NCBI GenBank assembly: GCA_035771175.1 | Contig: CM069602.1 | Span: 10,357,501 to 10,421,500 of the forward strand | Reading direction: 5' to 3' | Length of the DNA: 64,000 nt | Origin: Paratinospora sagittata | Lineage: Eukaryota; Streptophyta; Magnoliopsida; Ranunculales; Menispermaceae | Notes under the pieces: generated by a model | Told to the model about the DNA's origin: nothing | Seen by the model: only the letters and a program-made list of their open reading frames with translations | Database searches by the model: none | Position numbers and translations under genes: made by a program | Shown: one piece after another, positions 12,607 through 39,555 of the stretch | Layout of the letters: each line of letters opens with the position of its first letter | Numbering within the stretch: position 1 is the stretch's first letter

Positions 12607-15600
12607 TGCTGCTGCAACATTCTTTTTGTAATGGGTTTGTTTACCAGAACAGATACCAAACTTACCCAGCTCTTCTTCCATTACCACCGACCCCTCCTTT
12701 AATACCTCTTCAAATGCCTGGAACTCCACCACTCCAGCAAAACCAGAGCTACAGGTCAAATACCCATTTGCAGAAATCTTCATGGAAGCAGAAGAAGAAG
12801 CCTCCTCCTCCTCCTCTTGCCTCCTCTTCAGATCCCCAAGACCCAGTTTTAATTATTTCACCAGGTCAATATTACTATTTATTCTCAATCTATCCCCTCT
12901 TTTTATTCTCATTTTTTGTGTGTGTTCGAGGACATTCTTTTGATTGATTTTGAAGTATGTTTGTTTATGGATTAATAAATGAAATGCAACAGATCTTTCT
13001 AAATGTTAGTATGGGACTTTGATGATTGGTTGAAGAAGAATGGATTTTGAAGTGATTTCATGTCTTAGTAAAGTTCTTTGATCTTTTAAAGTGTTTTTCC
13101 AGCCAGAAATCTGATTTTCCAAATTAATTGTTTGAGGGACTATAACATGAGAATCTCAACTTTTTTATGCTCTTGCTTTTGGGTATGAAGTGGGTATATC
13201 TCTTTATTAGTTGCTTCAGGTTTCTCAATCATAATCAACCAGAATCAAATCTCTTTGTTGCTTACTCTCTTTTTTTTGGGTTTCTTGTGGAATATATTTA
13301 AACAGCTCCGGAAGGACTTCAAGAGAGAACAAGTTTATCCAGTAGAGGAGAAGTTAGAAGGACAATGCCTACTACCCAACAGGCATTAACAGCAGCAAAG
13401 AGACCAGACCCTGGTGGCCTAGAAGGCTCCATAATACCCCTACTCGCCAACCATTTTCCAGTGCAATTTGACCCTTCTCAAAGAATTTTTCACTATGACG
13501 TTGACATCAGTCCACATCCATCCAAGGAAGTTGCTCGCATGATCAAGCAGAAATTAGTGCAAGAAAATCATGAACTCCTCTCTGGCGCTCTTCCAGCCTT
13601 TGATGGCAGGAAGAATCTGTATAGCCCAGTTGAATTCCAAAATGACAAACTTGAATTCTTTGTTACTCTTGCAATTCCTACATCCAAGTCACTCTTGCCT
13701 CCATTTGATTCCAATGAGACATTAGAAAATCCACAAAAAGAAAGCAAACTTTTCCGGGTAAGCATCAAGCTGGCTTCAAAGTTGGATGGTCGGGAATTGG
13801 GCAAATACTTGAGTACCGAAGGGGAAGATTGGATCCCGCTTCCACAAGATTACATCCATGCGCTAGATGTTGTTTTGCGAGAAGGCCCAACGGAAAATTG
13901 CATTCCCGTCGGGAGATCCCTCTATTCGAGTTCAATGGGAGGGGCTAAAGATATTGGGGGAGGAGCGGTCGGTTTGAGGGGATTCTTTCAGAGCCTTAGA
14001 CCAACTCAACAAGGTCTTGCCCTTAATGTGGACTTTTCCGTGACGGCTTTCCACGAGAGCATTGGCATAATTTCGTATTTACAGAAGCGACTCGAGTTTC
14101 TTCACGACCTTCCTCAAAGAAAAACTAGAGGCTTGGTTGGGGAAGAAAGGAGAGAAGTGGAGAAAGCTTTGAAGAACATAAGGGTCTTTGTATGCCATCG
14201 GGAAACTGATCAGAGATATCGGGTTTTTAGCTTAACAGATGAAGCTACAGAGAATCTCTGGTTCAGGGACAGGGACGGGAAGCATCTCCGACTTGTGGAT
14301 TATTTTAAGGATCAGTACAACCATGAGATTCAATTCAGGAACTTACCATGCTTGCAGATTAGTAGGAGTAAGCCATGTTATCTCCCAATGGAGCTTTGTG
14401 TGGTTTGTGAAGGCCAGAAGTTTCTTGGGAAGCTCTCAGATGAGCAGACATCAAAGATCCTTAAAATGGGATGCCAGAAACCAAGGGAACGAAAAACCAT
14501 TATTAATGAAGTTATAGGAGGGCCAATTGGAGCCACAAGGTATTGCTTAACAAATTGCTAAGTGATTTGACCTTGAAACTTGGACTTCTTTGTTTTTTTG
14601 TTTTCCAGCTTCTTTTCCTTTGATATCTCAATGTTACGTTTAAATCGCTGCTTTAATATTAGAATTATCAATTTTATGTGGGCAGGGATAATCAAGGTAG
14701 AGAATTCAAGCTCCATGTTACAAGGGAGATGACCCAATTGAATGGGAGAATTCTTCAACCTCCAAAGCTCAAGCTTGGAACCGGTGGCCTTGTAACAGAT
14801 TTAGTCCCCTCCCGCCATGACCGCCAATGGAACTTGCTAGATGGTCATGTCTTTGAGGGCACCCGAATTGAAAGATGGGCATTAATAAGTTTTGGGGGAA
14901 CCTTAGAACAACGGTCCTACATCCCAAGATTCATCAACCATCTATCTCAAAGGTGTGAGCAACTCGGAATATATTTTAACAAGAACTCCATCCTCAGCCC
15001 CCGGTTCGAACCAATCCAACTTCTCAACAATATCTCACTTTTGGAATCCAAGCTGAAGAAAATTCAAAGAGCTTCCTCAAACAACATCCAACTTCTAATC
15101 TGTGTAATGGAGAGAAAGCATAAAGGATATGCAGATTTGAAAAGAATTGCCGAGACAAACATTGGAGTTGTTAGCCAGTGTTGCTTGTATCCTAATCTTA
15201 GTAAGCTCGGTTCGCAATTTTTGGCAAATCTAGCTCTCAAGATCAATGCAAAGGTCGGAGGAACCACCGTGGCTTTATACAATTCGTTGCCTTCTCAGAT
15301 CCCAAGACTTTTTGGGCCTGATGATCCAGCAATCTTCATGGGTGCCGATGTTACTCATCCACACCCGCTTGATGATTCCAGCCCCTCCATTGCTGCCGTT
15401 GTGGGCAGCATGAATTGGCCTTCGGCTAACAAGTACATTTCGAGAATGAGGTCTCAGACCCATCGGCAAGAAATAATCCAAGAACTTGGTGAAATGGTGA
15501 AAGAGCTACTAGAAGAATTCTACCAAGAAGTTAAGATGCTTCCCAAGAGAATAATTTTTTTTAGAGATGGAGTTAGTGAAACCCAATTCTATAAAGTGCT

Positions 15601-16150
15601 TAAAGTGGAATTACAAGCCATTAGAGTCGCTTGTTCGATGTTTCCGAGGTATAAGCCTGCCATTACTTTCGCGGTGGTACAGAAGAGACACCACACAAGG
15701 CTGTTCCCTAATGAAGCTGACCCTTCATCTATTAGGACCCATTTCTTTGATGAGAATATACCTCCAGGCACAGTTGTGGATACTGTAATTACTCACCCAA
15801 GAGAGTTTGATTTCTATCTCTGCAGTCACTGGGGTATGAAGGGAACAAGCAGGCCAACACATTACCATGTCTTGTGGGATGAGAACCAATTCACCTCTGA
15901 TGAACTACAAAAGCTAGTTTACAACCTTTGCTACACGTTCGTGAGGTGTACAAAGCCGGTTTCTTTGGTTCCCCCAGCTTACTATGCCCACCTTGCCGCT
16001 TACAGAGGAAGGCTTTACCTTGAGAGGTCGGAGTTTTCGGGATTTTCCCAAACGGCTTCTTCTACAGTGTCTCGAGCTTCCGCTCCATTGAAGGCTACAC
16101 CATTGCCAAAACTAAATGAGAATGTTAAGAAACTTATGTTCTACTGCTGA
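12450..16150 (+). CDS. AGO7: ARGONAUTE 7 (three coding exons, 1037 residues)
   Basis: AGO7 binds miR390 and directs it to TAS3 transcripts, starting production of trans-acting siRNAs that limit ARF3/ARF4 (leaf polarity, phase change). Exons: 12450-12864, 13306-14539, 14686-16150; introns 441 and 146 bp, all GT-AG, phases joining exactly. The N-terminus (residues 1-138) is low-complexity: Gln, a run of His, then Pro-rich. Exon 2 carries the N, linker and PAZ regions. Exon 3 carries the rest of MID and PIWI, with catalytic Asp771 (GADVTHP), Asp844 (RDGVSE) and the His of HYH (942-944), so slicer activity should be intact. It ends KLMFYC, close to my memory of Arabidopsis AGO7 (about 990 residues); the extra length is in the N-terminal region. 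The ATG lies after a CAA-rich leader and has G at +4. Confidence 0.95.
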
Positions 16151-16639
16151 TTCTTTTTTAACCTGTATTCTTATTGAAGTTGGTTTCGATTTTGGCTTAT
16201 ACATACAGAGGGTTCTTTCTGTATTTTTTTGAGTTCAACTTGAAAACACATCAAACTTCTAAATCCAAGTTTCAAGCAAGAAAGGAATTTCCTTATAGAT
16301 TTATAGAACACAATGGATATAATTGACATTCCCAGATGGCCATTAGAATTTAATTGATCTTCATGGTCATCTGTTTCTTTCTTTCTCATAGCTTGTAAAT
16401 ATTATCTCAAGCCATTGGGAGAAATAATAGCACAATCTTGAGAATTTTTTTTTTATATTTTGTTAAAAAAACAATGATTATAGATAATCAAGAAAGGTTT
16501 AACTCTCTTATAAGAGTCGGTTTGACAATAGAGCAAACTCAAGGTGAAGTATCCTTGATATTTTTTCAATATTCTCCCTGAAAAATATATTTCTATCTTC
16601 CTTGAAAAGTTAGTTTTATTTTAAAAAAAGTTATATGAG

Positions 16640-16770
16640 GGTATGTGAGTGTACTCCGAAGTGTTCATGGCACAGGCTCCGACTATTGTGGGTATACTGA
16701 AGAGATTATTTCTGGATTTAGACCTGTGATTTTTAAGTCGCTATAGAGCAATTTCAATTATATTGGATCT
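16640..16770 (-). mobile_element. Degenerate Au SINE
   Basis: On the minus strand the blocks GACTTAAAAATCACAGGTCT, AAATCCAGAAATAATCTCTT and TAGTCGGAGCCTGTGCC line up in order with the Au SINE consensus as I recall it (tRNA-like B-box region, AGCCTCTTGCAG block, GCGGGAGCTTAGTGCAC tail). The copy is strongly diverged. Borders are approximate. Confidence 0.5.
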
Positions 16771-19671
16771 CTAACACCACCAGATTTCAATATCAAAGGG
16801 GATTGAAGTATATGTTTATACACGATGGACAAAATTGTGACAGGTAAAAAAAAAAAGGAAAAAAGATTGAGAAAAAGTATGGACATCTAATCCAATTCCC
16901 ACTTTTTGTTGGACCAGAGACATCATGAAGTTGCAGTGGAGAGAATTTGAATCCTACCAACTAAGCCACAGCAGTTGGTGGGCGCCACTGCTGCATGGTT
17001 TTGATCAGAGAATTTTACTGGTCCATGGCATCAGTTCTCAACAGGGCTTAATTACTGAAGGGGTTGGCCCCACGTTTGTTGAGTTATATACTGGAAAACA
17101 ATAATATACTAATGAGTAAGACCCATGTAAAAACTAGTACTTTAACAACTTGGGCTGATACTGATAGTTGTACAAAAAGAGGCTGAATTGCTGTTAGTAG
17201 TTGAAAACTCAAAAGAAATAAATATCATTCATTTGTGTTATATGTTTTGTGGGCATAGCGAAATATTTACTGTAACTTTTGAGAATTTGAAAAGATGAAA
17301 CTCTTTTGCAACTTGGGATCTTCAAATGCATGCCAAGTGTTGTAGAAGAAGAAGAAGACTAAAGTGTATCATCTTCTGCTGTGTTTCTCAGACGTGGAAA
17401 GATGTAAGGAAGGAACAAAGAAGAGAGTAAGAGAACAGCAGAAAATTAAAGATGATAAGATAAAAACTTGTTGAAATATCACTGCAAATGCCAATTCTCA
17501 ATGCAGAAAACAAAGCCTGCCATTGCAGATGTCAAAGTTCTCCTTTTTCAGTTTTCACTCTCATGTGAAGTGGCGGTGGGACTTGAGAAAGAAGACAAGA
17601 GGTAAGGGTCCAAACCCCAACTTCTGTTCAAAGTTGCTGCAGCAACAGCAACTACAGCAACAGTAATTTTTGTATAAAAAAGAAAATTTAGAAAAAAAAA
17701 AAAAAACATTAGAGAACAGAAGAAATTAATGGGAGAGAAGAGAACAAAAGGTGGAGTAAGAGAATGGCAATAAAGCTTCTGACTGTCGGGTTTCTGATTC
17801 TCTTTTTGTCTCTCATTTATTTTCTGATCCCTCCTTTTATTAGCTTTTATTTTGTGTCTCTCTTTTTTCTTTTTTTTGTTGGGTCAGTTGGAAATGGCCA
17901 GTGGGCAGTGACAGAAAGAACAGAGGCTGCAGTAGGAGTTTGGGGGTTGCTTATGCATCTTTCAAGGTACAGAGAAAAAGAAGACAGAAAAGACGAAATG
18001 GGGAAGCAGAAAGGATATGTGTTTTTTGGACCTTATTTCTTCTGCATCTCTGCATCTGCATTTGCTGTAACACGAGTGGGACTGCTTCAATGGGCCCATC
18101 TCTTTTCCTTTTTCTTTTATATTTTCCTGTTATTTTTGTGTTATGTTCATGAAATTTAATCAATGATACAATTGGTTACGTATAGACTTAATATCTATTA
18201 TTGAGTTCTTATTTAATAATTATAATTTTTTAGTTGAATAATTTTTAATATAATATTAAAATTTTGATTTTATAAAAGGTTTTTGACATAAGTATCGATA
18301 TTGTCATTTGCATGATCCATCTTCATTTAAATAATTAATATTTTTTTTCTTTTACTTTTCTTCTAACTCTTTATATATATATATATATATATAGAATGAG
18401 ATTATACACGAAAAAATTTAATATATATTATTAGACCCTTACAAAAATTGTTCGTAACATGACAAAGTGGGGCAGTTGGCACCGAATTGTGGGTATTAAC
18501 ATAAATCAACAACAATATCTCAGTAATTAAGAATCAGACTAAAGTGGGTGGGAATCATTTACTGCTGTCAAATTCAGATTCAAATCCAAATCCTATGGAA
18601 TGTGGGCATGCTTGGGGACCCTTTTGATTGATTGAATTGAACAACCATAAAGTATAGTATAGTACAAGTGCATATATGCTGGTGTCTTGGGAAAAGTGGG
18701 ATATGTATATTATTTATTAATTATAGTTTCTGAACAGTGTGGGCTGAGTTCTGACGCTTCTCTTTCAAAACGTTAAGGTAATTAATTTACAAGCACCGCT
18801 CTACAGAAAGAAACTGAATTAATTAATGGGAATATTGGCAAAACAGAGAGCCGTTCATTTTCCAGAGTTGGATTTTTGCGGATTTTCTGCTCACTCAAGT
18901 CAGAAATCCCCCATTGGTTTTTGTTGAATTCAGTAGGAAATGCTCCTAAACATAGGAACCCGCCTTCCACACATTGGTTACTAATATCACAGAAGAGTAC
19001 ACATGGTTTTTTATGATTTTTTTTTTATTTTTAAAGAAATAAATATAATGCAATATCTGTCCTAACTCTACAAAAAATCTGAGCTATATAAGACCTAACT
19101 GATAACTACATAAACAAGACTCAATTAGACAATTTCTTAAAGTGAGCCCACAATCAGTTTACATAAAAAAATTTAAAAAAATTTAAAATTTACCTATTTA
19201 GAGTTCTACCTTCAACTTTTGACCTCATATAATAGATCAACAACTCAAACCGTCGAACCAATATCTTACTAGCGATAAATAGAACACTCTGTATCATTAT
19301 CTAAGCAAGAACAATATTATCAGTGACACAAAATAAAAATAAATCAATAAAAGAAGCAACCTCGAGAAAGCCTGCTTTTTATTACTATTTATTAGTATTA
19401 ATATATTTATATCAGCATGATATATACATAGTTGGATGCCTACCGAATAGCTATAGCCCGTAGCTTTTATGTCAGTTGATTTCTAACATAGTGATTGAAG
19501 AAATGTCTTAGAAGCTGTGGATGAATGAACCAATTAGCATGTGCCGAGGTGGATTGAAGATGAGTATGAATAACAGTTGCATGAGCTGGTCAAGCATGAT
19601 CTGCAACATGTGTTTGAAGACTAGATTTTTAGGAATTTAGTTGTTTTTATTTTATTTGTTTATGGCTTGAT

Positions 19672-20392
19672 TAGGGATGAAATCAGGTCGGTCGGGTCAA
19701 GTTTTTATCTCCTAACTCACTTGACCCAATGAGGTCAAGTGGTAGCGGGTTAGACCCGATGCCACCTGACCTAAGTCTAGTTGAGTTTTTGCCCCTTAAC
19801 CCATTAAACCCGATGAGATCAGATCTGGTCAGTCAGGTTGGGCTCTCATTAAATAGTCTTATTTTTTAAAAACTTAATAACTACTATTTAAGCTTATATC
19901 CAACTTATTAAATTACTATTTAAGCTTTAAAAGATGAGATTTCTTTTTTTTTAGAAAAACTCATATATGTACAAGTCAAGCTACTCTTAAACTTGACTTA
20001 TGGGAATAAAGATGAATAGGGAGTTGATGGGCTTTTATAGAAAAAGAGAGTTTCTCATTCTTTCCAACAAATAATGTGAGACTAAAATAAGAACTTTTCT
20101 CTCTTAGTCTCAAACACCTATTTTATTATATTTTTCTTACTATCTAACCTAACAACTTAAGAAAAGCAGTTGAGGGTTATGAGCCTTTTTAATTAGAGGC
20201 CTTATATGTAATAATTTTTTAGTATTTTTTATTATATATATATATATATAAATTTTAAGAGGTCAGATCGGGTCAGATTTGATCGGATTGCTCAAAAATT
20301 AACCTGACCAACTCGACATATCAATCAAACCCGACCCGACCCGACCCGAAATGGTCCAATTTAATCGGGTCGATTGATTGCTTACACCCCTA
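19672..20392. mobile_element. Non-autonomous hAT-type transposon, 721 bp
   Basis: The ends are TAGGGATGAAATCAGGTC and, reverse-complemented, TAGGGGTGTAAGCAATC: imperfect terminal inverted repeats. The 8-bp direct repeat GGCTTGAT lies exactly on both sides (19664-19671 and 20393-20400), the hAT target size. The interior is rich in GGGTC/GACCC words near both ends and AT-rich in the middle, with no transposase. Confidence 0.8.
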
Positions 20393-20457
20393 GGCTTGAT
20401 ATTTGGAAGAGTTGTGTGTCATATTTTGAATAGATCTTGTAATCAGCCAATTATTTA

Positions 20458-20666
20458 GGTTGCGTTTGATTTGTGATCTGAAAACTTGAATAGAACTCAA
20501 AAAGTGAAAATTTTGAAAATAATATTTTGTTATTTCCTAAAGACAGCTTCTTTCCTTTGTAAATTTTAAGAAACTGTTTTCAGATTCAACTTATCAAATG
20601 CATTTTTCGTGTTTCTAGATTTTTGAATACAGAAAACTGTATCTATATCATAAACCAAACGCACCC
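20458..20666. mobile_element. Tourist-like MITE (PIF/Harbinger type), 209 bp
   Basis: Left end GGTTGCGTTTGATTTGTGAT and the reverse complement of the right end, GGGTGCGTTTGGTTTATGAT, agree at most positions. TTA lies on both sides (20455-20457, 20667-20669). No coding capacity. Confidence 0.8.
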
Positions 20667-21484
20667 TTAGGATTTTCTGTTAAACTTTTGTTGTATTTAA
20701 GCATATTGCATTGAATAAAAATATTATCTAATTTTTACAGTCTCCAATATAAGTCATTGCCATCAAAATATTTTTTGCTCTGTTTTTTAAGTTCATAACA
20801 GCAACAACAGTATTAGAATTATATATGAGGTCTTGTTCAAGTCTGTCTCCTCACAAATATTTGTTTGTTTCTCTTATTTAATCATAATCATGTCTTTCCT
20901 TATTATAAATATGTACCTAAGATTATTTTATGTTTTTAGCTTAAGTAGTTTTTAATTAAAAAATAAAATAAAATAAAATAAAAGCATATTTCCAATAAAA
21001 TATATATTACAGTATTGATTTTTATTTTATTTTTTGAGGAAAGTATTGATAGCTGAATGGTGAAAATTGGCAGGTTAGATTTAGAATGGTAGGTGATGAT
21101 AAGATGAATGATACATAAATAAGAGAGGAAGAGAGAAATGGAGGGCCAATATCATTTGATTTGATTTGATTTGATTATTTCTATCAATCTTAGTCCATCA
21201 ATCTTAGTCCATCAATCAAGGTGGAATAGACAATACATGATAAAAAAAAGCAGAGAGAGAGATACTGAAAGAAAGAGGAGAGAGGAGAGAATGGGCTCAT
21301 ACATACAACAAGAGAGAAGGATGGGAGGGTGGTCCAAACTCTCATCAAATCACCAATTCACTGCACTTGACTCCATTTTTATTCCCCAATCAGAGAGAGA
21401 GAGAGAAGAGTATTAATAATGCATAATATTGCAGCCGATAGAAAAGACAGCACTCCCTTCCAAATTCTAATTTTGAATTTTAAT

Positions 21485-21541
21485 GCCCCATATATATGAG
21501 ACATGAGACACTGCCCCGTATATATGAGACATGAGACACTG
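21485..21541. repeat. 28-bp tandem duplication
   Basis: The unit with ATATATGAGACATGAGACAC occurs twice in succession with one or two differences. Just upstream (21153-21220) are short TTTGA repeats and a doubled 15-mer (TCAATCTTAGTCCA). Confidence 0.8.
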
Positions 21542-22600
21542 CACCTACATAGTGATGGCACATCATCTTCTTCTCCTCTTCTGCAACGTCCATCATCTTT
21601 TTAACTTCTGAATACTAGCAGATAAGACTTAACAAGGGGTGCCAAAAAAATTGTTTGCAAGTTATTTCTTAAAAAATGGAAGCCCAGTAGCAATAATTGA
21701 CAAGTGAGAAGAAAAGAGATAATTGAATCTAATTATCTCATTTTCACCAATTCACTGCATCATTGCATAAATCTGTTTCTTCCATTCCCTTTATCAAAAT
21801 TTGTTATCTTTCACATGAAGTGACCATCCACATCCAGTGGTCCCTTAAAATAACTTGCATCTATAAATAACAACAGCTCATTTTCTTCTTTTTTCTGTTT
21901 TAATTTATTTATTAATTATCTTTTTAAGGATTGGGAGTGTTTTTTTTTTAAGGCCAACTTAAAGATAAGAGTAAGAAATATCATGCACCTTTACACCAAC
22001 AGTCAATGTAACTATGTAGAGTCAAAAATCCAACTGAGGCTTTATACTTGACAACCAAGTGGTGTTGATCATCATCAGAATAAAAGAAAGGGGATTGAGA
22101 TAAAAACATGGAAAACCATTGTATTGAAATTTACTCAAGGGCAGATGATGGAAACAGTGGCCCTAGATTCTGTGAGGAATAAATAGATAAAACCAAGCAC
22201 TAATTGAGAATACTGAACAGAAGTGATAATGTTAGAACTTCAAGATAAGTACGTCTTACATAATAATTTCTGAGAGTTCCAACACAAATGTGGAAACTAC
22301 TTGAGTCACCAGGAGTTATTACAACAGGCAGCTGAAATTTAACAAGCCTCGAGTAACAATCAAGTTAAGCAGCTACAATGCCACGCTGCGATGCACAAGG
22401 CTGATTCCCTCGCCCACAACGCCTATAACCCAAAAAAAAAAGAGGGCAATAACCAGAGAATGACCATGGGAGTTTGTATGTACAAGATGAGCTCAACTCT
22501 CTCTATTCACAAACATAATAAAACCTCAATTGCAGATTTCTTTGATTCTCTCCATCATTCCAAAAGAAAAATGAGGAAGTTTCTTCTCAGGGTTCATGAA

Positions 22601-36574
<13,974 letters not shown>

Positions 36575-37249
36575 CTATATAGCATATTAAAAAACAGTTC
36601 AGAACAAGCAGTAAAGTTCAAATGTAGTCAGCAAAACACCTACATCAACCAGAACAAACATAATATTCCAAAAATAAACCTCTTTGCTTCTGCCATGAAT
36701 GGTGACTATGCAGTGAACATTAGGAGCTGGTTTCATGTTTTAACATTTGATAGCTCACAAAAAGGTTCTAGGCACCAACACACGTGTTGAGGGTCATTTC
36801 TTCTTTGTACATTCAAATAACATTTTCAAACTAAAGCTTACAAAGACTAATTACCCAAAATACAAATAAAAGAAATAGAAATACGTTTTATGGTCATATT
36901 TATTGTTGATCTTCCAGGAATACCCCCTATAGTTTTAATAAATGTTTCAATATCAATACGGTGCATAGATTAAGGTCCCAAAGAATGCCATGGGACTTGA
37001 ATCCTGTGAGGCCAACACCTCACCGACTTGAGGTTCATTAAGGTATACCTCACTGATAATGTCCTGAAATGACACATCCTGATTTCAGTTTTTTTTCATT
37101 TTACTTTTCCTCTATTTTACAACCCAAACACCTTACTAATCTTCTTTTGGCAACGATATTTTCACCTTTTTATTCTTAAGAAGAGCCTTTTTCCTTCAAC
37201 TAAGAAAATTCATAAATAATGGCTCTAGAGTTTTTTTTTTTTCAACTGA

Positions 37250-37510
37250 TCAAAACTGTGATTACTCACTTAGAACTCATACAACTCAACTTAAGCATGC
37301 CTTTTTCCTGGCTAAATAGGGTAACATAAATTCACTTCCTCCACATATTACACTCTATCAAAGGAAAAAATTTCAATTACTTAATTTACATTACGAGTGA
37401 TTTTACATTTCTAAATTATTTCCATCCTTGTAACTTTAGGTCTTCTTCTCCCTCTCTCGTTACTATTATTGTTACTAGTTCATAAGTCACTCTTCCTAAT
37501 TGGACCTATA
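37250..37510 (-). mobile_element. LINE 3'-end fragment (RTE-like), upstream of SnRK1 coding exon 1
   Basis: On the minus strand a broken frame reads RGRRRPKVTRMEII and, after frame changes, DRV...; it aligns by eye with the fragments at 25085 and 62520 and ends in a GTTGAGTTG-type tail. It is more diverged than the others. Confidence 0.5.
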
Positions 37511-37534
37511 ATGGCATTCATTGTACTGTCCAAA

Positions 37535-37610
37535 ATAGTGTCGTCAAGGTGTCAAGGCGATGCCTTAGTGATCTCGTTTGACCTAGGTGATACGGTGCCT
37601 AAGCAATAAA
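37535..37610. repeat. Relic end of the CAGTGTTGTCAAGG hAT family
   Basis: TAGTGTCGTCAAGGTGTCAA followed by GGCGATGCCTTAG resembles the left terminus of the two hAT elements at 32964-34533. The partner end was not found. Confidence 0.4.
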
Positions 37611-38379
37611 AAAGAATGTTTATTTATAGGTCATAAAATAATTAATTAGCTTTTCAATGTATACTCACAGTTATACACAGATTTATGTATATCTACCTAT
37701 ACTTCACAATGATGGTCAGATTTTCATAAAAATGATTAAAATTACTTCAAATTCATTAATTTCATGACCAAAAATACAAATTCAACTCACAATTAACAAC
37801 AATAAAAAAGCTAAAAACAGTAAAACACCCAAGGAAAATAAACTAGCAATTACTGATTAACAACTAATTACAGATACACCGCGTAAAAGAAAACTAAACG
37901 AAGACAAAAAAATAAATTAATAGCACATAAAAGCTACCAGAAGTTAAGAAAAAGAAATAAAAATAAAAAAGCAGGTAGCAAAAAGAATTAACAGCACCTG
38001 AAAACTAATTTCTGTTTTTTTAATAGAAATTATAGAAAGGGGCAAAAGAGATGGAGTATTGCAAGCTGACAATCAGTAAAGAATAAGAAGAAAAATTAGA
38101 CAGGCTATAACTATTAAGTGTAAACGACTAATAGATCAACAAATGTTAATTAGACAAGCTATAACAACCAACAAAGAAGAAAAGTAACAATTATCTGATG
38201 ACGAAAAAAGTAGGAAAAAAAACAGATTCCAGATCAGTAGCTAATATTTGAAAAAGTAATGCTAAGTAATCATTGATAACAAAGAAACAAGCATTCCCAA
38301 TTAAAACAAATCAATAACAGAGAAGGAAAAAAAAAAAACTAAATCAGTGGATAAATCTCTAACCTTCAATAGCACAACA

Positions 38380-38958
38380 AGAAGGAACAATTGATCGATC
38401 TACTGAATCCAAAATTGAAAGAGAAAAAGTCAGAGAAGAAAATTTAAAAAGGAATAAAAGACAGAAATGAAAAGAAAAAGTATAAAATTTACAGATTCAA
38501 CTCAGAGGGACAGATGTCGGAGGGCTCGTCGTAGGCAATACACTGCTCACCAGCGTCCAAATCGTCGACAGTCCTCGGAGTACTTCACCGGCGCCAAATT
38601 GTTCAAAAAATAAAAATAAAAATTGTGGTCTAGACAAAATTACCGACGTCGGAGTAGAGGTCGGGATCCACTGCCGTCGTCGTCGTCGCAGGTCGTAGCA
38701 GACGGGACTCTCTCGTTCCGCAACTCCAGCGACTGGACTCGGCTTCGATAAATGTCAAACGACGAATCGCTAGGGTTAGAATCGAGCTCAAATAGATCGT
38801 TTCATTACAAAATTTCAGATTTTCTTTCCTCTACGGCTTCAATGATTTGAAGATGCAAACCATAGGAAACCCCATCGGAAGCAATTTTGGCACCAAAATG
38901 AAAGGGAAACCCTAAGAATTAACTAAAGTAATGATTAGAAGCCTCCGATCTCAGAAAG

Positions 38959-38993
<35 letters not shown>

Positions 38994-39110
38994 CCGATTT
39001 TAGGGTTTAGATTGAGGAAAGATCGGAATGAGACTTGCCTGTGAACCGTAGTATCTGACACCCTCCTCTGCTCTGTGTGTTCCTCCGGGTGATGCTGAAG
39101 CCTTTGGTGG
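38380..39110 (-). promoter_or_regulatory. Likely 5' leader and core promoter region of SnRK1
   Basis: The first coding exon begins after a splice acceptor (TATATAG at about 36577-36583), so a leader exon must lie upstream. This segment is clearly richer in CG than its surroundings and holds minus-strand donor-like sites (a GTAATTTT near 38643, a GTGAGCAG near 38553). Exact exon borders cannot be fixed without transcripts. A run of 30 A (38959-38988) lies inside it, which on the transcribed strand would be U30. Confidence 0.35.
38959..38988. repeat. (A)30 homopolymer
   Basis: An uninterrupted run of 30 A on the + strand. Length in the assembly may be unreliable. Confidence 0.85.
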
Positions 39111-39419
39111 CCGAGAGATTCTCCTTTTTTTTTTCTTTATGGATGGTTTTGTTCTGGCTCCCAGTTTTTCAGAAAACCAGAATCTCTAAACGCAACACCG
39201 GATTCCATATTCTCATTTTCTTTTCTTTATTTTCGCATCTTAATTAAAAAAGGAAATCATTACTAAAAGACAAACAATAGTAAAAAATAAATAAATTGAT
39301 TAATAACTAGAATATATCATAATCAATTATTGTTTATTTTTTCTTTTTTTTTTCTGTTTTTTTTTTTTATGCTCTTCTTGTTATTAATATGTGATATTAG
39401 ACAATTTCTTTTAGTGGTA

Positions 39420-39555
39420 AAAAAAATAAGTACAAAGATGGGTTAACCCTATATCCGATACGACGTATTAAAGGCCACATGATTCGAACTCTGGTCATTA
39501 TTAAAGCATAACAATCTCTTAATTAACTAAATTACCTTTAAGAGTTTGATACTAG
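39420..39555 (-). mobile_element. Possible SINE
   Basis: On the minus strand TTTAGTTAATTAAGAG (A-box-like) precedes GAGTTCGAATC (B-box-like) at tRNA spacing, and the + strand left end is A-rich. No target duplication was found. Confidence 0.33.

Larger units (their letters stand above)
16151..22600. other. Intergenic region between AGO7 and SnRK1
   Basis: It holds the 3' untranslated ends of both convergent genes and repeats: an old Au SINE (about 16640-16770), a hAT element (19672-20392), a Tourist-like MITE (20458-20666) and short tandem repeats near 21.15-21.54 kb. The stretch 17.35-18.16 kb is less AT-rich and has a 131-codon ORF at 17764, but its product is hydrophobic and poorly structured and I do not accept it as a gene. 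Confidence 0.55.

Noticed and set aside
17880..17930. TGACAGAAAGAACAGAGG resembles the start of miR156
   Set aside because: Only the first bases agree; the characteristic GAGTGAGCAC end is absent and no matching star arm was found.
17764..18159. 131-codon ORF with hydrophobic segments, possible membrane protein
   Set aside because: Composition reflects T-rich DNA; no recognisable family, no codon-structured conservation visible, and an overlapping frame is equally open.
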